NCBI RefSeq assembly: GCF_000739375.1 | Contig: NZ_CP006704.1 | Location: 1,798,001 to 1,862,000, forward strand | Origin: Comamonas testosteroni TK102 | Lineage (GTDB): Bacteria; Pseudomonadota; Gammaproteobacteria; Burkholderiales; Burkholderiaceae_C | Direction of reading: 5' to 3' | Length of the DNA: 64,000 nt | Part shown: one piece after another, positions 24,853-31,977 of the stretch | Numbering within the stretch: position 1 is the first letter of the stretch | How the letters are laid out: the number at the start of each line of letters is the position of its first letter | Translations under genes and position numbers: made by a program | Notes under the pieces: generated by a model | What the model was told of the DNA's origin: nothing | Seen by the model: the letters and a program-made list of their open reading frames with translations, nothing else | The model's database searches: none

Positions 24853-24998
24853 CGGGCGGAATTGCCCGACCCTTCCGGGGCACGGCGCAGCGCAAGCAGT
24901 CAGGGGTCAACGACGGCCGCCAGGACGCAAGCGCCATCGGCGCGCAGCCCTTGACGGCGAGAACGCCGTGGCACGATGAAGGGAACAGCAAGACCGCC
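24853..24998 (-). repeat. Duplicated upstream region, copy A
   Basis: About 146 bp directly upstream of the second DUF2958 gene, repeated with few changes as copy B upstream of radC (25638-25787). Shared landmarks are the hairpin CGGGC-GGAATT-GCCCG, the word GCGCAGCGCAAGCAGTCAGG, GGCCGCCAGGACGCAAGCGC, the hairpin CGGCG-AGAA-CGCCG and ACAGCAAGACCGCC. A shared promoter or attenuator for the two minus-strand genes is the simplest reading. Confidence 0.85.
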
Positions 24999-25112
24999 TC
25001 CCTCGCACCTCCACGCACCCGGGTTTTCGGCAAGTGCGCAGCACGCGCAGGCCCGCGAGGGCCGGAGTTGCGCCGCCGGGCGCAGCAAAAAGGGGGCCGA
25101 AGCCCCCAATGG

Positions 25113-25619
25113 TCAAAGCAGGCCGCGTTCGGCGAATGACGTGGTGCGAGTCCCCGCAACGATGACGTGATCCAGCGTGCGAATGTCCACCAGCGCCAGC
25201 GCCTGCCGAAGCTGCGAGGTCATCGCCTTGTCGGCCGCGCTCGGCTCGGAGTTTCCGCTCGGATGGTTGTGCGAAACGATGACCGCCGCCGCATTGAGCC
25301 GCAGCGCCTGCTTCACCACCTCGCGCGGATGCACCTCGGCGGCGTCGATCGTGCCGCGGAACATCTCCACGTAGTCGATCAGCCGATGGCGCGTGTCGAG
25401 GAACAACACCGCGAAGACTTCGTGCTCGAAGCCGGCCAGCTTGGCGCGCAGGTAGTCCTTCACCGCCTCCGGCGAAGTGAACGCCTCGCCGCGCTGCATC
25501 TTCTGTTCGATGACCTGGCGCGCGGCTTCCAGAATCTGGTCGGCGTCCGCCAGCCGATAGCGCCCACGGCCATCGCGCACCATCAGCGGGGTGTCGAGAG
25601 TGAGGGTCAGTTGCGACAT
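25113..25619 (-). CDS. radC: RadC-like JAB/MPN-domain protein
   Basis: A 168-residue RadC-family protein containing only the C-terminal JAB1/MPN-type domain. The metal site is complete: VSHNHPSGNSEPSAAD (His-x-His ... Asp) with an upstream EVFAVLFLDTRH. The usual N-terminal helix-hairpin-helix of chromosomal RadC is missing, as is normal for ICE and plasmid copies. The biological role is not settled; such proteins are standard in Tn4371-type elements close to the integrase end. The ATG at 25619 follows the duplicated upstream region. Confidence 0.9.
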   Translation of the reverse strand: MSQLTLTLDTPLMVRDGRGRYRLADADQILEAARQVIEQKMQRGEAFTSPEAVKDYLRAKLAGFEHEVFAVLFLDTRHRLIDYVEMFRGTIDAAEVHPREVVKQALRLNAAAVIVSHNHPSGNSEPSAADKAMTSQLRQALALVDIRTLDHVIVAGTRTTSFAERGLL

Positions 25620-25637
25620 GATCGTGCTCCGGTTGCT

Positions 25638-25787
25638 CGGGCGGAATTGCCCGGAACCGGTGCCAGCACGGCGCAGCGCAAGCAGTCAGGGGTCGCAGAC
25701 GGCCGCCAGGACGCAAGCGCGCATGGCGCGCGCCGCCCTTGACGGCGAGAACGCCGTGGTACGGTGAAGGGAAACAGCAAGACCGCC
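25638..25787 (-). repeat. Duplicated upstream region, copy B
   Basis: The second copy of the duplicated stretch, about 150 bp, directly upstream of radC. It has the same order of landmarks as copy A: CGGGC/GCCCG hairpin, GCAAGCAGTCAGG, GGCCGCCAGGACGCAAGCGC, CGGCG/CGCCG hairpin and ACAGCAAGACCGCC. The two copies differ by small indels. Confidence 0.85.
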
Positions 25788-25809
25788 CCATGCCATACAC
25801 GAACCCTGG

Positions 25810-25945
25810 CAAGCGGAGCGCGCAGGCCCAGCAGGGCCGGAGGCGTCAGCCGAGCGTCGCGAGGGAACGATGGAAGCCCGCAGGGGCGAGACTCGCGCAG
25901 CGGGGCTTGATGCGTAGCACGACAGCGCGGCCCGACCGGGGACGC
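25810..25945. repeat. Long imperfect direct repeat, copy 2 (border of the TIR island)
   Basis: This matches 23601-23759 with small indels, starting CAAGCGGAGCGCGCAGGCCC and ending at CCGGGGACGC. It lies just before the first gene of the TIR island; no gene is supportable between 25620 and 26031. Together the two copies bracket radC, DUF2958 and the accessory gene at 23782. Confidence 0.75.
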
Positions 25946-26031
25946 CCGAAATCGGCTATCTTTGAAGGAGATTCCCGCATTGGGTTTCGTAAGGTCAGAT
26001 AGGCGAGAACACTGAAATCACAAGGAAGAGC

Positions 26032-27174
26032 ATGGCCGCCCTCTATCAACTTGCAGTGCTTGGTTCGCCAACCGACGCCCAGATTTCTGAGCTTGAAGAA
26101 ATCGTCGGAACTGCCGTAGGCATGTTCAACTTGCGACTAGGACATGAAGTTGGATGGGAGGTGCGCCCGGAAGCGTTTAACCCCGACCAACAGCGCTCAT
26201 CCGCTGCAGTATTTTTCGGGGGCGACAATCCACCTCTCGCCAACGTGGCGAAGTTGCTGGAGCGAGGCATCCCGCTACTGCCGATAGCATCCGACGTCAA
26301 TCGAGTTAACGCAGAGATTCCTGAATTACTGCGACCTCTCAACTGCTTAGCCTATGCCGCCAACGGGTCACAGCGTGTCGCGACCGCTTTACTTGAGTGT
26401 GCGGGGTTGCTACCTCGCCAGCGTCGAGTGTTCGTAAGTTACCGCCGGGGCGAAGCCCGTGAGGCAGCCTTGCAGCTCTTTGACGCCTTATCTGCTCGGC
26501 TATTCGATGTGTTTCTCGATACGCATGGGATTCCACCTGCGGAAGATTTTCAGACGATGCTATGGCATCGCCTTTGCGATTCCGACGTTCTTGTGATGCT
26601 TGACACGCCAGGCTACTTTGAAAGCCGCTGGACAAGCGCAGAGTTCGGACGCGCTCTGGCGAAAGGCATCAGCGTCTTACGGGTTGGCTGGCCAGACTGC
26701 ACGCCATCTGCGCGAACAGCCACCGCCAGTCGCGCAGAATTGTTGCCCGACGAAGTGGATGCGGCCACAGGACGCCTCGCGGACAGCGCTGTGGAGCGAA
26801 TCTGTCTACAGCTCGAAGAAGTTCGCAGCCAAAGCCATGCGGTCCGTTCCGTCAATCTAGTGAGCAATTTGCGCAACGCTATTCAAACGATTGGCGGTCA
26901 ACTTGTCGGCGTTGGACCGAACAAGGCGGTCTATATCCGACTGCCGGATGGCCGGAATGTCGTCGTCTACCCAACAGTTGGTGTCCCCACGTCGACCACG
27001 TTGCATGACGCATCCACCAATTCGCCAGATCAATCGGTTGCCGTCGTTTACGATCATGTTGGCTTGCATCCCCGGTGGCTGGGGCATTTGGACTGGCTGG
27101 GCCAGCATATCCACTCTGCGCGGTGGGTCAAAGCCAGCGAGGCTGGATGGCAATTTGCGGACTGGGAGGCCTGA
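26032..27174 (+). CDS. TIR-domain protein with extra N- and C-terminal domains
   Basis: A 380-residue protein. Residues 1-125 form an alpha/beta-looking domain that I do not recognise (LAVLGSPTDAQISELEEIVG, then FFGGDNPPLANVAKLLERGIPLLPI). Residues 131-220 are a TIR domain: RRVFVSYRRGEAREAALQLF, FDVFLDTHGIPPAEDFQTML, and SRWTSAEF with the putative NADase glutamate E204 four residues after W200. The last 110 residues (about 270-380) are a further unassigned domain. TIR proteins of this type are immune effectors or signal producers that consume NAD+. The next gene starts four bases later, so coexpression with the SLOG and ThsB-type genes is very likely. There is no membrane segment. Confidence 0.8.
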   Translation: MAALYQLAVLGSPTDAQISELEEIVGTAVGMFNLRLGHEVGWEVRPEAFNPDQQRSSAAVFFGGDNPPLANVAKLLERGIPLLPIASDVNRVNAEIPELLRPLNCLAYAANGSQRVATALLECAGLLPRQRRVFVSYRRGEAREAALQLFDALSARLFDVFLDTHGIPPAEDFQTMLWHRLCDSDVLVMLDTPGYFESRWTSAEFGRALAKGISVLRVGWPDCTPSARTATASRAELLPDEVDAATGRLADSAVERICLQLEEVRSQSHAVRSVNLVSNLRNAIQTIGGQLVGVGPNKAVYIRLPDGRNVVVYPTVGVPTSTTLHDASTNSPDQSVAVVYDHVGLHPRWLGHLDWLGQHIHSARWVKASEAGWQFADWEA

Positions 27175-27177
27175 ATC

Positions 27178-27765
27178 GTGAGCGCAATCTTCCTTTCAGC
27201 CAGTATCCCACTTGTCGGCCGCGGCTCGTATCACGAGACCGCCAATCCATTCCTCATCCAATGCGCTGTGAGGGAACTGGTCATGGCCGTCATTCGTCAG
27301 CACAAGATCGTGTGGGGAGGCCATCCCGCTATCACGCCTATGATCTGGAGCATTTGTGAGGATTTGGGTGTCGATTATTCTGGGGCCGTGGTTCTGTATC
27401 AGAGCACGTTCTTCAAGGATCGTTACCCGGAAGAAAACGACCGTTTTCACAATGTAGTATTCACCAATGCAGTTGCCGGTGACAGAGAGGCGAGCCTGCT
27501 GCTAATGCGGGAAGAAATGCTGTCGCGCGATGATCTCGTTGCCGCTGTTTTCATCGGCGGCATGGAAGGAGTGGAAGCCGAGCATGAACTCTTCAGGAAA
27601 TTCCACCCCGCCGCCAAAGTTCTGCCCGTACCGTCGCCAGGCGGGGCGGCCTTGAACTTGGCCAAAGATCAAGGTTATTTCGCCGATGCGGATCTTGGTG
27701 ATGTGGACTTCGCGCAACTCTTTCACACGCACCTCGCATTGAACATTCAAGGTGCAGCGAGTTGA
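27178..27765 (+). CDS. Stand-alone SLOG-fold protein
   Basis: A 195-residue protein with the Rossmann-like SLOG signature: IFLSASIP at the start, VWGGHPAITPMIWSI (45-59), AAVFIGGMEGVEAEHELF (122-139) and VPSPGGAALNLAK (151-163). SLOG domains bind nucleotide-derived ligands; in Thoeris ThsA the SLOG part senses the cyclic ADP-ribose-type signal made by the TIR protein. Here the SLOG domain stands alone, without the Sir2 or macro effector part. The start is GTG at 27178, with GGGAGG in the end of the TIR gene. Its partners are presumably the TIR proteins on either side. Confidence 0.75.
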   Translation: MSAIFLSASIPLVGRGSYHETANPFLIQCAVRELVMAVIRQHKIVWGGHPAITPMIWSICEDLGVDYSGAVVLYQSTFFKDRYPEENDRFHNVVFTNAVAGDREASLLLMREEMLSRDDLVAAVFIGGMEGVEAEHELFRKFHPAAKVLPVPSPGGAALNLAKDQGYFADADLGDVDFAQLFHTHLALNIQGAAS

Positions 27766-27806
27766 GTCTCCTCTGCAGATTTACATGATCCAACAAAGGA
27801 CTCGCC

Positions 27807-28292
27807 ATGCCACGGAAAATCTTCTATAGCTTCCACTATCAACGCGACAGTTGGCGCGCCTCCAAGATACGGAATATTGGTGTTGTTGAGGGCAACCAAC
27901 CAGCAAGCGATAACAAATGGGAAGAAGTGAAGCGAGGCGGCGAGGCCGCAATCAAGCGCTGGATCGACGATCAGCTGCAAGGACGGACATGCACAATTGT
28001 TCTGGTCGGAGCCGAAACGGCGAATCGCCCCTGGATTCGATATGAGATTGAGCAGTCATGGAATAGTGGCAAGGGACTCTTGGGGATACGAGTCCATAAG
28101 CTGCTGGACCACAACCAGCAACCATCAGTTGCCGGGGCCAATCCATTTGACTCATTTACCTTGAACGACGGTAGAAAGCTATCCACCGTCGTCCGCATGT
28201 ACGATCCACCAGGGGCCACGAGCAGTGCGGCCTATAACCACATCAGTGACAACCTGTCGGGCTGGATTGAAGCGGCGATCGCTGCGCGCTAA
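27807..28292 (+). CDS. ThsB-type TIR-like protein (MTH538/DUF1863)
   Basis: A 161-residue protein with the hallmark start of the ThsB/DUF1863 family: KIFYSFHYQRDSWRASKIRN, then IGVVEGNQPASDNKWEEVKR, AIKRWIDDQLQGRTCTIVLV and NRPWIRYEIEQSWNSGKG. In Thoeris, ThsB detects phage and makes an NAD+-derived signal; the glutamate in WIRYEIE would be the catalytic one. It follows the SLOG gene by 41 bp and ends convergently, 16 bp from the UDG-family gene. The symbol thsB is not given because a canonical ThsA is absent. Confidence 0.85.
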   Translation: MPRKIFYSFHYQRDSWRASKIRNIGVVEGNQPASDNKWEEVKRGGEAAIKRWIDDQLQGRTCTIVLVGAETANRPWIRYEIEQSWNSGKGLLGIRVHKLLDHNQQPSVAGANPFDSFTLNDGRKLSTVVRMYDPPGATSSAAYNHISDNLSGWIEAAIAAR

Positions 28293-28308
28293 GAAGCCAA
28301 GCCTCTCG

Positions 28309-28971
28309 TCAAAACAACGACCCAGTGCTCATGGGGCGCCCATAGAGCTCCGAGATTTGCCTCTGGAACTGGGTCTGTCCTCCATAGCTAGGATGCCTCA
28401 CGCAAATCACGGGTACGGAATCCGTGATGCGATGGGCCGCAGCGGCGGCATCGTTGCCGATGGCGACGATGCGAGAGGGACGTAGCAAGACAATGAGCTG
28501 TTGGAGCAGTTCTTCGCCGGCTCGCCTCTCACGCGCGTTGTGCTGCCGGTTGGTGAACGGATCTCCTGATTCGTGCGGATGCAGAGGGAAAACGTTCCAG
28601 AGGAAGATGCGGGCATCAATATGTTCCAGCATGCCCCATATGACCGCGGCGGTTCGTTCGGCCACAGCACTGCCTATCGTCGGCCGTTCGGCGACCTGGT
28701 CGAGATTCCAACGCCTAGCGTGCTGGCTTATGTGAAGGTCGTCGGTCAGGGCTAACCCAGTGCGGCGTCCTCCGCGATATCCGAGGTCTCGTCCAATCCA
28801 TATCGCGTCTACGGGTTCCTCGGTTGCACGACGCAACATGGCGGACAGTGCAGCAGCACGGCGACGTGGTGCATCGCGTCGATCATGAACTTCACAACGA
28901 TCCGAATACGGATTGAAGCAGTCTTCGAACTGCAGAGAAGCAACTGCATCAACGAACGGGTGGATCTTCAT
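28309..28971 (-). CDS. Uracil-DNA-glycosylase-superfamily protein
   Basis: A 220-residue protein with the UDG-superfamily layout: motif 1 as WIGRDLGYRGGRRTGLALT (58-76), NVFPLHPHESGDPFTNRQHN (126-145) and motif 2 as VRHPSYGGQTQFQRQI (201-216). Motif 1 has GRDLGY where many family members have GExPG, so the usual activating acidic residue is replaced or moved (Asp62). It is the last gene of the TIR-Nmad2-MazG-UDG operon, overlapping the MazG gene by ATGA. It may excise or bind a modified base; target unknown. Confidence 0.75.
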   Translation of the reverse strand: MKIHPFVDAVASLQFEDCFNPYSDRCEVHDRRDAPRRRAAALSAMLRRATEEPVDAIWIGRDLGYRGGRRTGLALTDDLHISQHARRWNLDQVAERPTIGSAVAERTAAVIWGMLEHIDARIFLWNVFPLHPHESGDPFTNRQHNARERRAGEELLQQLIVLLRPSRIVAIGNDAAAAAHRITDSVPVICVRHPSYGGQTQFQRQISELYGRPMSTGSLF

Positions 28972-30104
28972 TTTTCAGACTCAAGTGGCATGTATTTGAT
29001 GGTGCGTTGTTCTCGGTTTCCAATGATCCAGCCGCCTTGATTTTCCTTGAGCTGGCGAAAGACAGCATAGCCATCCAGGATTGCCTTTTCCCAGAGCTTT
29101 AGCGGACATTTCTCCACTTCGTAACCACTCACGAACTCACCAATGGTCTTGAGAACCCCAAGTGAGACCTTTTCCTGATTCTCGAAGAAATTCAGCTCCT
29201 TGGCTCTGGAGAAAATCCACGCTGAAAGCCCTTCTTCCACGACGATGGCCCGACCACTGTCCTGCTCTTCATCGTATTTCGGATTGCTCTTTCGCTTGTG
29301 CTTGATCAATGACCGCATCACAGGTGACCAGTGCAGGATTGCTGCATAAGAAAAGTGGAAGACATCATGGAACCGGTAGCCATCGCGATCGGCAATGTTG
29401 TCCGTCAGAGGGTCTCCAATGAATACGCCCTTCCATTGGAGGTAACTCTTGCCACTGCCTCGCTGATTGACCCGGATTTTGAAATCCCTGGGTAGCTGTT
29501 CCTCAATTCCAAACTCACTGTCGAAATCAAGGCCAGCCAGGTCTTCTGCCTGCGGCTCCAAGAACGCGCCGCGAGCTTTCCGGAGATTTCCGCGAGCCAC
29601 CTCAGAGAACGCAAGTTCGGCCGCATGAATTGCATCCAGGTAAGCCCGTGCGAAAGCAATCAAGTCTGCGCGTGCAGGCGTACTTCCAAGTAGCGCTGCC
29701 GCTGACTGCCCCAAACGCACCAAGGTGGCATCCAACGAAGCAGTCGCGGCGACAGGCACAGCGATATAGGCTAACGCACCTTCGGTGATGTCACTTGCAG
29801 CGCCCACATTCTTGAAGTTTCCGTGGTTCGCAGCTTCCGAGAATATCTCTTCGAGAGGAATCTGCAGGCGCCTGCAGATTGCAGCCAAATACCAGAGGGT
29901 GTCGCCAAACTCCTCTTCTGCCGCCTTCTTGAAACCCGGGTAAGCCGTTCTCTCTCGAACACTTTTCTTGGCCGTAGCCATTATGCCGCCGACTTCTCCG
30001 TATAGACCTTGGAGGACAGGATTGAAGTCATTCGGGTTGAGTACGTCTGTGGCTGCAATTTCCGCAGCGTAATCCGAGAGCAAGAGGGAGCCTTCCTTTT
30101 TCAT
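28968..30104 (-). CDS. MazG-type pyrophosphohydrolase fused to a large unknown domain
   Basis: A 378-residue protein. Residues 27-95 form a MazG-like all-helical NTP pyrophosphohydrolase core with the metal ligands in LQGLYGEVGGIMATAKK and AAEEEFGDTLWYLAAICRRL. Such enzymes cleave (d)NTPs, including non-canonical ones, to the monophosphate. The remaining 280 residues are not recognised; they contain RFHDVFHFSYAAILHWSP and a later AIVVEEGLSAWIFSRAK with conserved-looking His and Glu, perhaps a second, HD- or MazG-like helical domain. The start is three bases after the Nmad2 stop and the end overlaps the UDG gene, so coexpression is certain in practice. Confidence 0.75.
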   Translation of the reverse strand: MKKEGSLLLSDYAAEIAATDVLNPNDFNPVLQGLYGEVGGIMATAKKSVRERTAYPGFKKAAEEEFGDTLWYLAAICRRLQIPLEEIFSEAANHGNFKNVGAASDITEGALAYIAVPVAATASLDATLVRLGQSAAALLGSTPARADLIAFARAYLDAIHAAELAFSEVARGNLRKARGAFLEPQAEDLAGLDFDSEFGIEEQLPRDFKIRVNQRGSGKSYLQWKGVFIGDPLTDNIADRDGYRFHDVFHFSYAAILHWSPVMRSLIKHKRKSNPKYDEEQDSGRAIVVEEGLSAWIFSRAKELNFFENQEKVSLGVLKTIGEFVSGYEVEKCPLKLWEKAILDGYAVFRQLKENQGGWIIGNREQRTIKYMPLESEK

Positions 30105-30107
30105 CGG

Positions 30108-30734
30108 TCACCTGCGAAGAGTCAGCCATTCGAATGGAGCGCCCTGATAACCGCTCACGTCAAAGCTGCGAATCCATTTCTCAAGGTTCGCAATCAGTTG
30201 CGCATCGTCAAAGGTGGTTAGACCTATTCCCGTTTTGCATAAGGGCCGATCTTGCTGGTCTTTCAGTTCCTCGGGAAATTCCGGACCCTCGCCCCCGAAG
30301 TACACAAAATCATTACTGATCAGGACCCTGTTGACGCCCGTATCACGGGCAACATGGTCCGGGTTGAGCGTGCCATTGGGGCGGGAATGAAATGAGTCTC
30401 GCTGCTGCCAAGCGGCTCCAGGCGCGGCCCTGAAGTAGATGTTGTCCCCGCAACTTTGCTTCCGACTCCCATTGCGGTACGGCATCTTGTATTCAAACCG
30501 TGGATCTGCGCCATATTCGTCGAATGTCATCGCCTCGGTAACGCGCATCGCGTACACGAGACGCCCGCCACGTCGGACAGTTCTATCATTGCTGCCACTG
30601 CCGACCACCCAATCACCGATGTCAGCGGATCGGCGGATATTGGGTTTGCAGGTCGCAAGCGTGCAGTAGCCATAGAAAGGGTTGGGCGCGAAACCACTGT
30701 CGTATCGCACCACATAGGAGTGAATGCGAGCCAT
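30108..30734 (-). CDS. Nmad2 (nucleotide-modification-associated domain 2) protein
   Basis: A 208-residue protein that I recognise as Nmad2-like from its start YVVRYDSGFAPNPFYGYCTL, CKPNIRRSADIGDWVVGSGS and RGGRLVYAMRVTEAMTFDEY. Nmad families were described near enzymes that make hypermodified bases in phages and bacteria; biochemical activity is not established. The true start is MARIHSYVV, whose ATG shares a base with the TIR stop (TGATG), not the longer upstream frame. The coupling to a TIR gene on one side and MazG and UDG on the other suggests that the four proteins act on the same nucleotide or base. Confidence 0.75.
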   Translation of the reverse strand: MARIHSYVVRYDSGFAPNPFYGYCTLATCKPNIRRSADIGDWVVGSGSNDRTVRRGGRLVYAMRVTEAMTFDEYGADPRFEYKMPYRNGSRKQSCGDNIYFRAAPGAAWQQRDSFHSRPNGTLNPDHVARDTGVNRVLISNDFVYFGGEGPEFPEELKDQQDRPLCKTGIGLTTFDDAQLIANLEKWIRSFDVSGYQGAPFEWLTLRR

Positions 30735-31201
30735 CAGCAGGGATGCCGCTTGAGTGGAACCGGGTCGCAGGCACCACCGTCTGGCTTTTCCCACGAGTCC
30801 TTCCCGTTGATCGCGTCAATGATCGCATCGCCGTTCCACCCAACCAAGGCGTCGGCATATTCTTTCAGGGCCTCTGGAAGGTCGCATTCCTTCTCGCCAT
30901 GCTCCCAAACACCGACAATGCGCTTGCCCTGTTTGGCCGCATATTCGATTTCCCAGTTCACCCAATCGCTATTCTTGGTCTGGGGCGAAACGTAGCAAAT
31001 GAACACTCCAGCCCAGTTGATGGCAGGGGCAAGGATCTGCGTCTTTATGTAGTGCTCATCGGTGGCATTGTTGAACTTCCCTGTATGGATGGAGGAATCC
31101 CTGACCTCGATCCCTTTTGGAGCTAACAGATCCTTCAGCTTCTGGAGTCCGTGATCGTCCTTATGGACATGGCTGATGAACACGTTCCTTTTCTCTGCCA
31201 C
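30734..31201 (-). CDS. ThsB-type TIR-domain protein, second kind
   Basis: A 155-residue single-domain TIR protein: RNVFISHVHKDDHGLQKLKDLL, then KGIEVRDSSIHTGKFNNATDEHYIKTQI, AGVFICYVSPQTKNSDWVNWEIEYA and GKRIVGVWEHG. The putative NADase glutamate is E84 in DWVNWEIE. It differs clearly from the two plus-strand TIR proteins. The start is GTG at 31201 with GGAGGTGACAG upstream. It heads the minus-strand operon with Nmad2, MazG and UDG, so it is likely either its sensor/signal generator or its toxic effector. Confidence 0.82.
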   Translation of the reverse strand: MAEKRNVFISHVHKDDHGLQKLKDLLAPKGIEVRDSSIHTGKFNNATDEHYIKTQILAPAINWAGVFICYVSPQTKNSDWVNWEIEYAAKQGKRIVGVWEHGEKECDLPEALKEYADALVGWNGDAIIDAINGKDSWEKPDGGACDPVPLKRHPC

Positions 31202-31289
31202 CTGTCACCTCCATTGTTCTTACATGGTTTGAAGATCGTAACTGTGTTTTCGGCCGCTGTGGCAGGAAATGCTGACCCGTTTGCCTTGA

Positions 31290-31592
31290 TCAAATAATTG
31301 CCTGCAAACCCTTGTCGGCGATGACGTTGAGCAGCTTGAGGGCCGGCCCGGTGGGATGGGTTTCGCCTTGCTCCCACTTTCGCACGGTCGACGCGGTGGT
31401 GTGCAGGTGAAGTGCGAACACCGGCTGGCTGAACTTCAACCGTTCGCGCAGGTGTTTGATGTCGGCAGCACTGAACTCCCGCACCGGCGGCGGGCAGATC
31501 GCGTCGAACTCGCGCATCGTCACCTTGCCGATCGCTCCCGCTTCGTGGAGCGCAGCCAGGTCGCCACGCAGGGATTCAATGATCTTGCTCAC
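31290..31592 (-). CDS. HigA-like XRE antitoxin
   Basis: A 100-residue protein with a C-terminal Cro/CI-type helix-turn-helix (LRERLKFSQPVFALHLHTTASTVRKWEQG, about 51-79) and the HigA-2-like ending PTGPALKLLNVIADKGL. The start is GTG at 31592, preceded by GGAGG at the right distance; it overlaps the end of the toxin gene. In this toxin-first order the antitoxin represses the operon through the palindrome upstream of the toxin. The pair would stabilise the ICE. Confidence 0.85.
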   Translation of the reverse strand: MSKIIESLRGDLAALHEAGAIGKVTMREFDAICPPPVREFSAADIKHLRERLKFSQPVFALHLHTTASTVRKWEQGETHPTGPALKLLNVIADKGLQAII

Positions 31593-31959
31593 AATGCACC
31601 TCCAATAACACGCCCGAGTGCAACGCCTTCGACAAAGCCTCGGCGGACAGTTCCAGGAACACCTTGCCGGCGAATTGCAGCGCCTTCTTCTCGTCCTGCG
31701 TGATATTCGCCTTGTCGCTCTTGGGGAACCCATGCAGGAATACGTAGCGGCTGCCGATCCGGGCCGACAGCAGCGTGCGGTAGCCGCCGCTCTTGCCGCC
31801 GCCGGATCGGGCAACCCGCTTCTTGTAGAGGAAGCCGCCCAAGTCCGCGTCAATCAGACCGCTTTCCATCTCTTGAACCGCCTTGCACAAGGCAGCATCA
31901 GGCAGCTTTTCGCCCGCCTGCCACCGTGCAAAGTCCTTCCGCTTGAGGACGTGGGTCAT
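31576..31959 (-). CDS. RelE/HigB-2-like toxin (COG4737 type)
   Basis: A 127-residue toxin recognised by FARWQAGEKLPDAALCKAVQEM, GLIDADLGGFLYKKRVAR, GGKSGGYRTLLSARIGSRYVFLHGF and SDKANITQDEKKALQ. The family members are ribosome-dependent mRNA nucleases. I start at MTHVLKRKDF (31959), with GGAGGT five bases upstream, and reject the 43-residue upstream extension. It is followed by its antitoxin with a 17-bp overlap. Only the integrase separates the pair from the ICE end. Confidence 0.87.
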   Translation of the reverse strand: MTHVLKRKDFARWQAGEKLPDAALCKAVQEMESGLIDADLGGFLYKKRVARSGGGKSGGYRTLLSARIGSRYVFLHGFPKSDKANITQDEKKALQFAGKVFLELSAEALSKALHSGVLLEVHCEQDH

Positions 31960-31977
31960 CTTGACCTCCAAACTATA

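Noticed and set aside
26032..28292. Calling the plus-strand TIR module a canonical Thoeris thsA-thsB pair
   Set aside because: No protein combines SLOG with a Sir2 or macro domain, so only the ThsB-type assignment can be supported.
30735..30794. A longer Nmad2 protein starting at 30794
   Set aside because: The extension overlaps the TIR gene and is not protein-like; the ATG coupled to the TIR stop by TGATG gives the family start.
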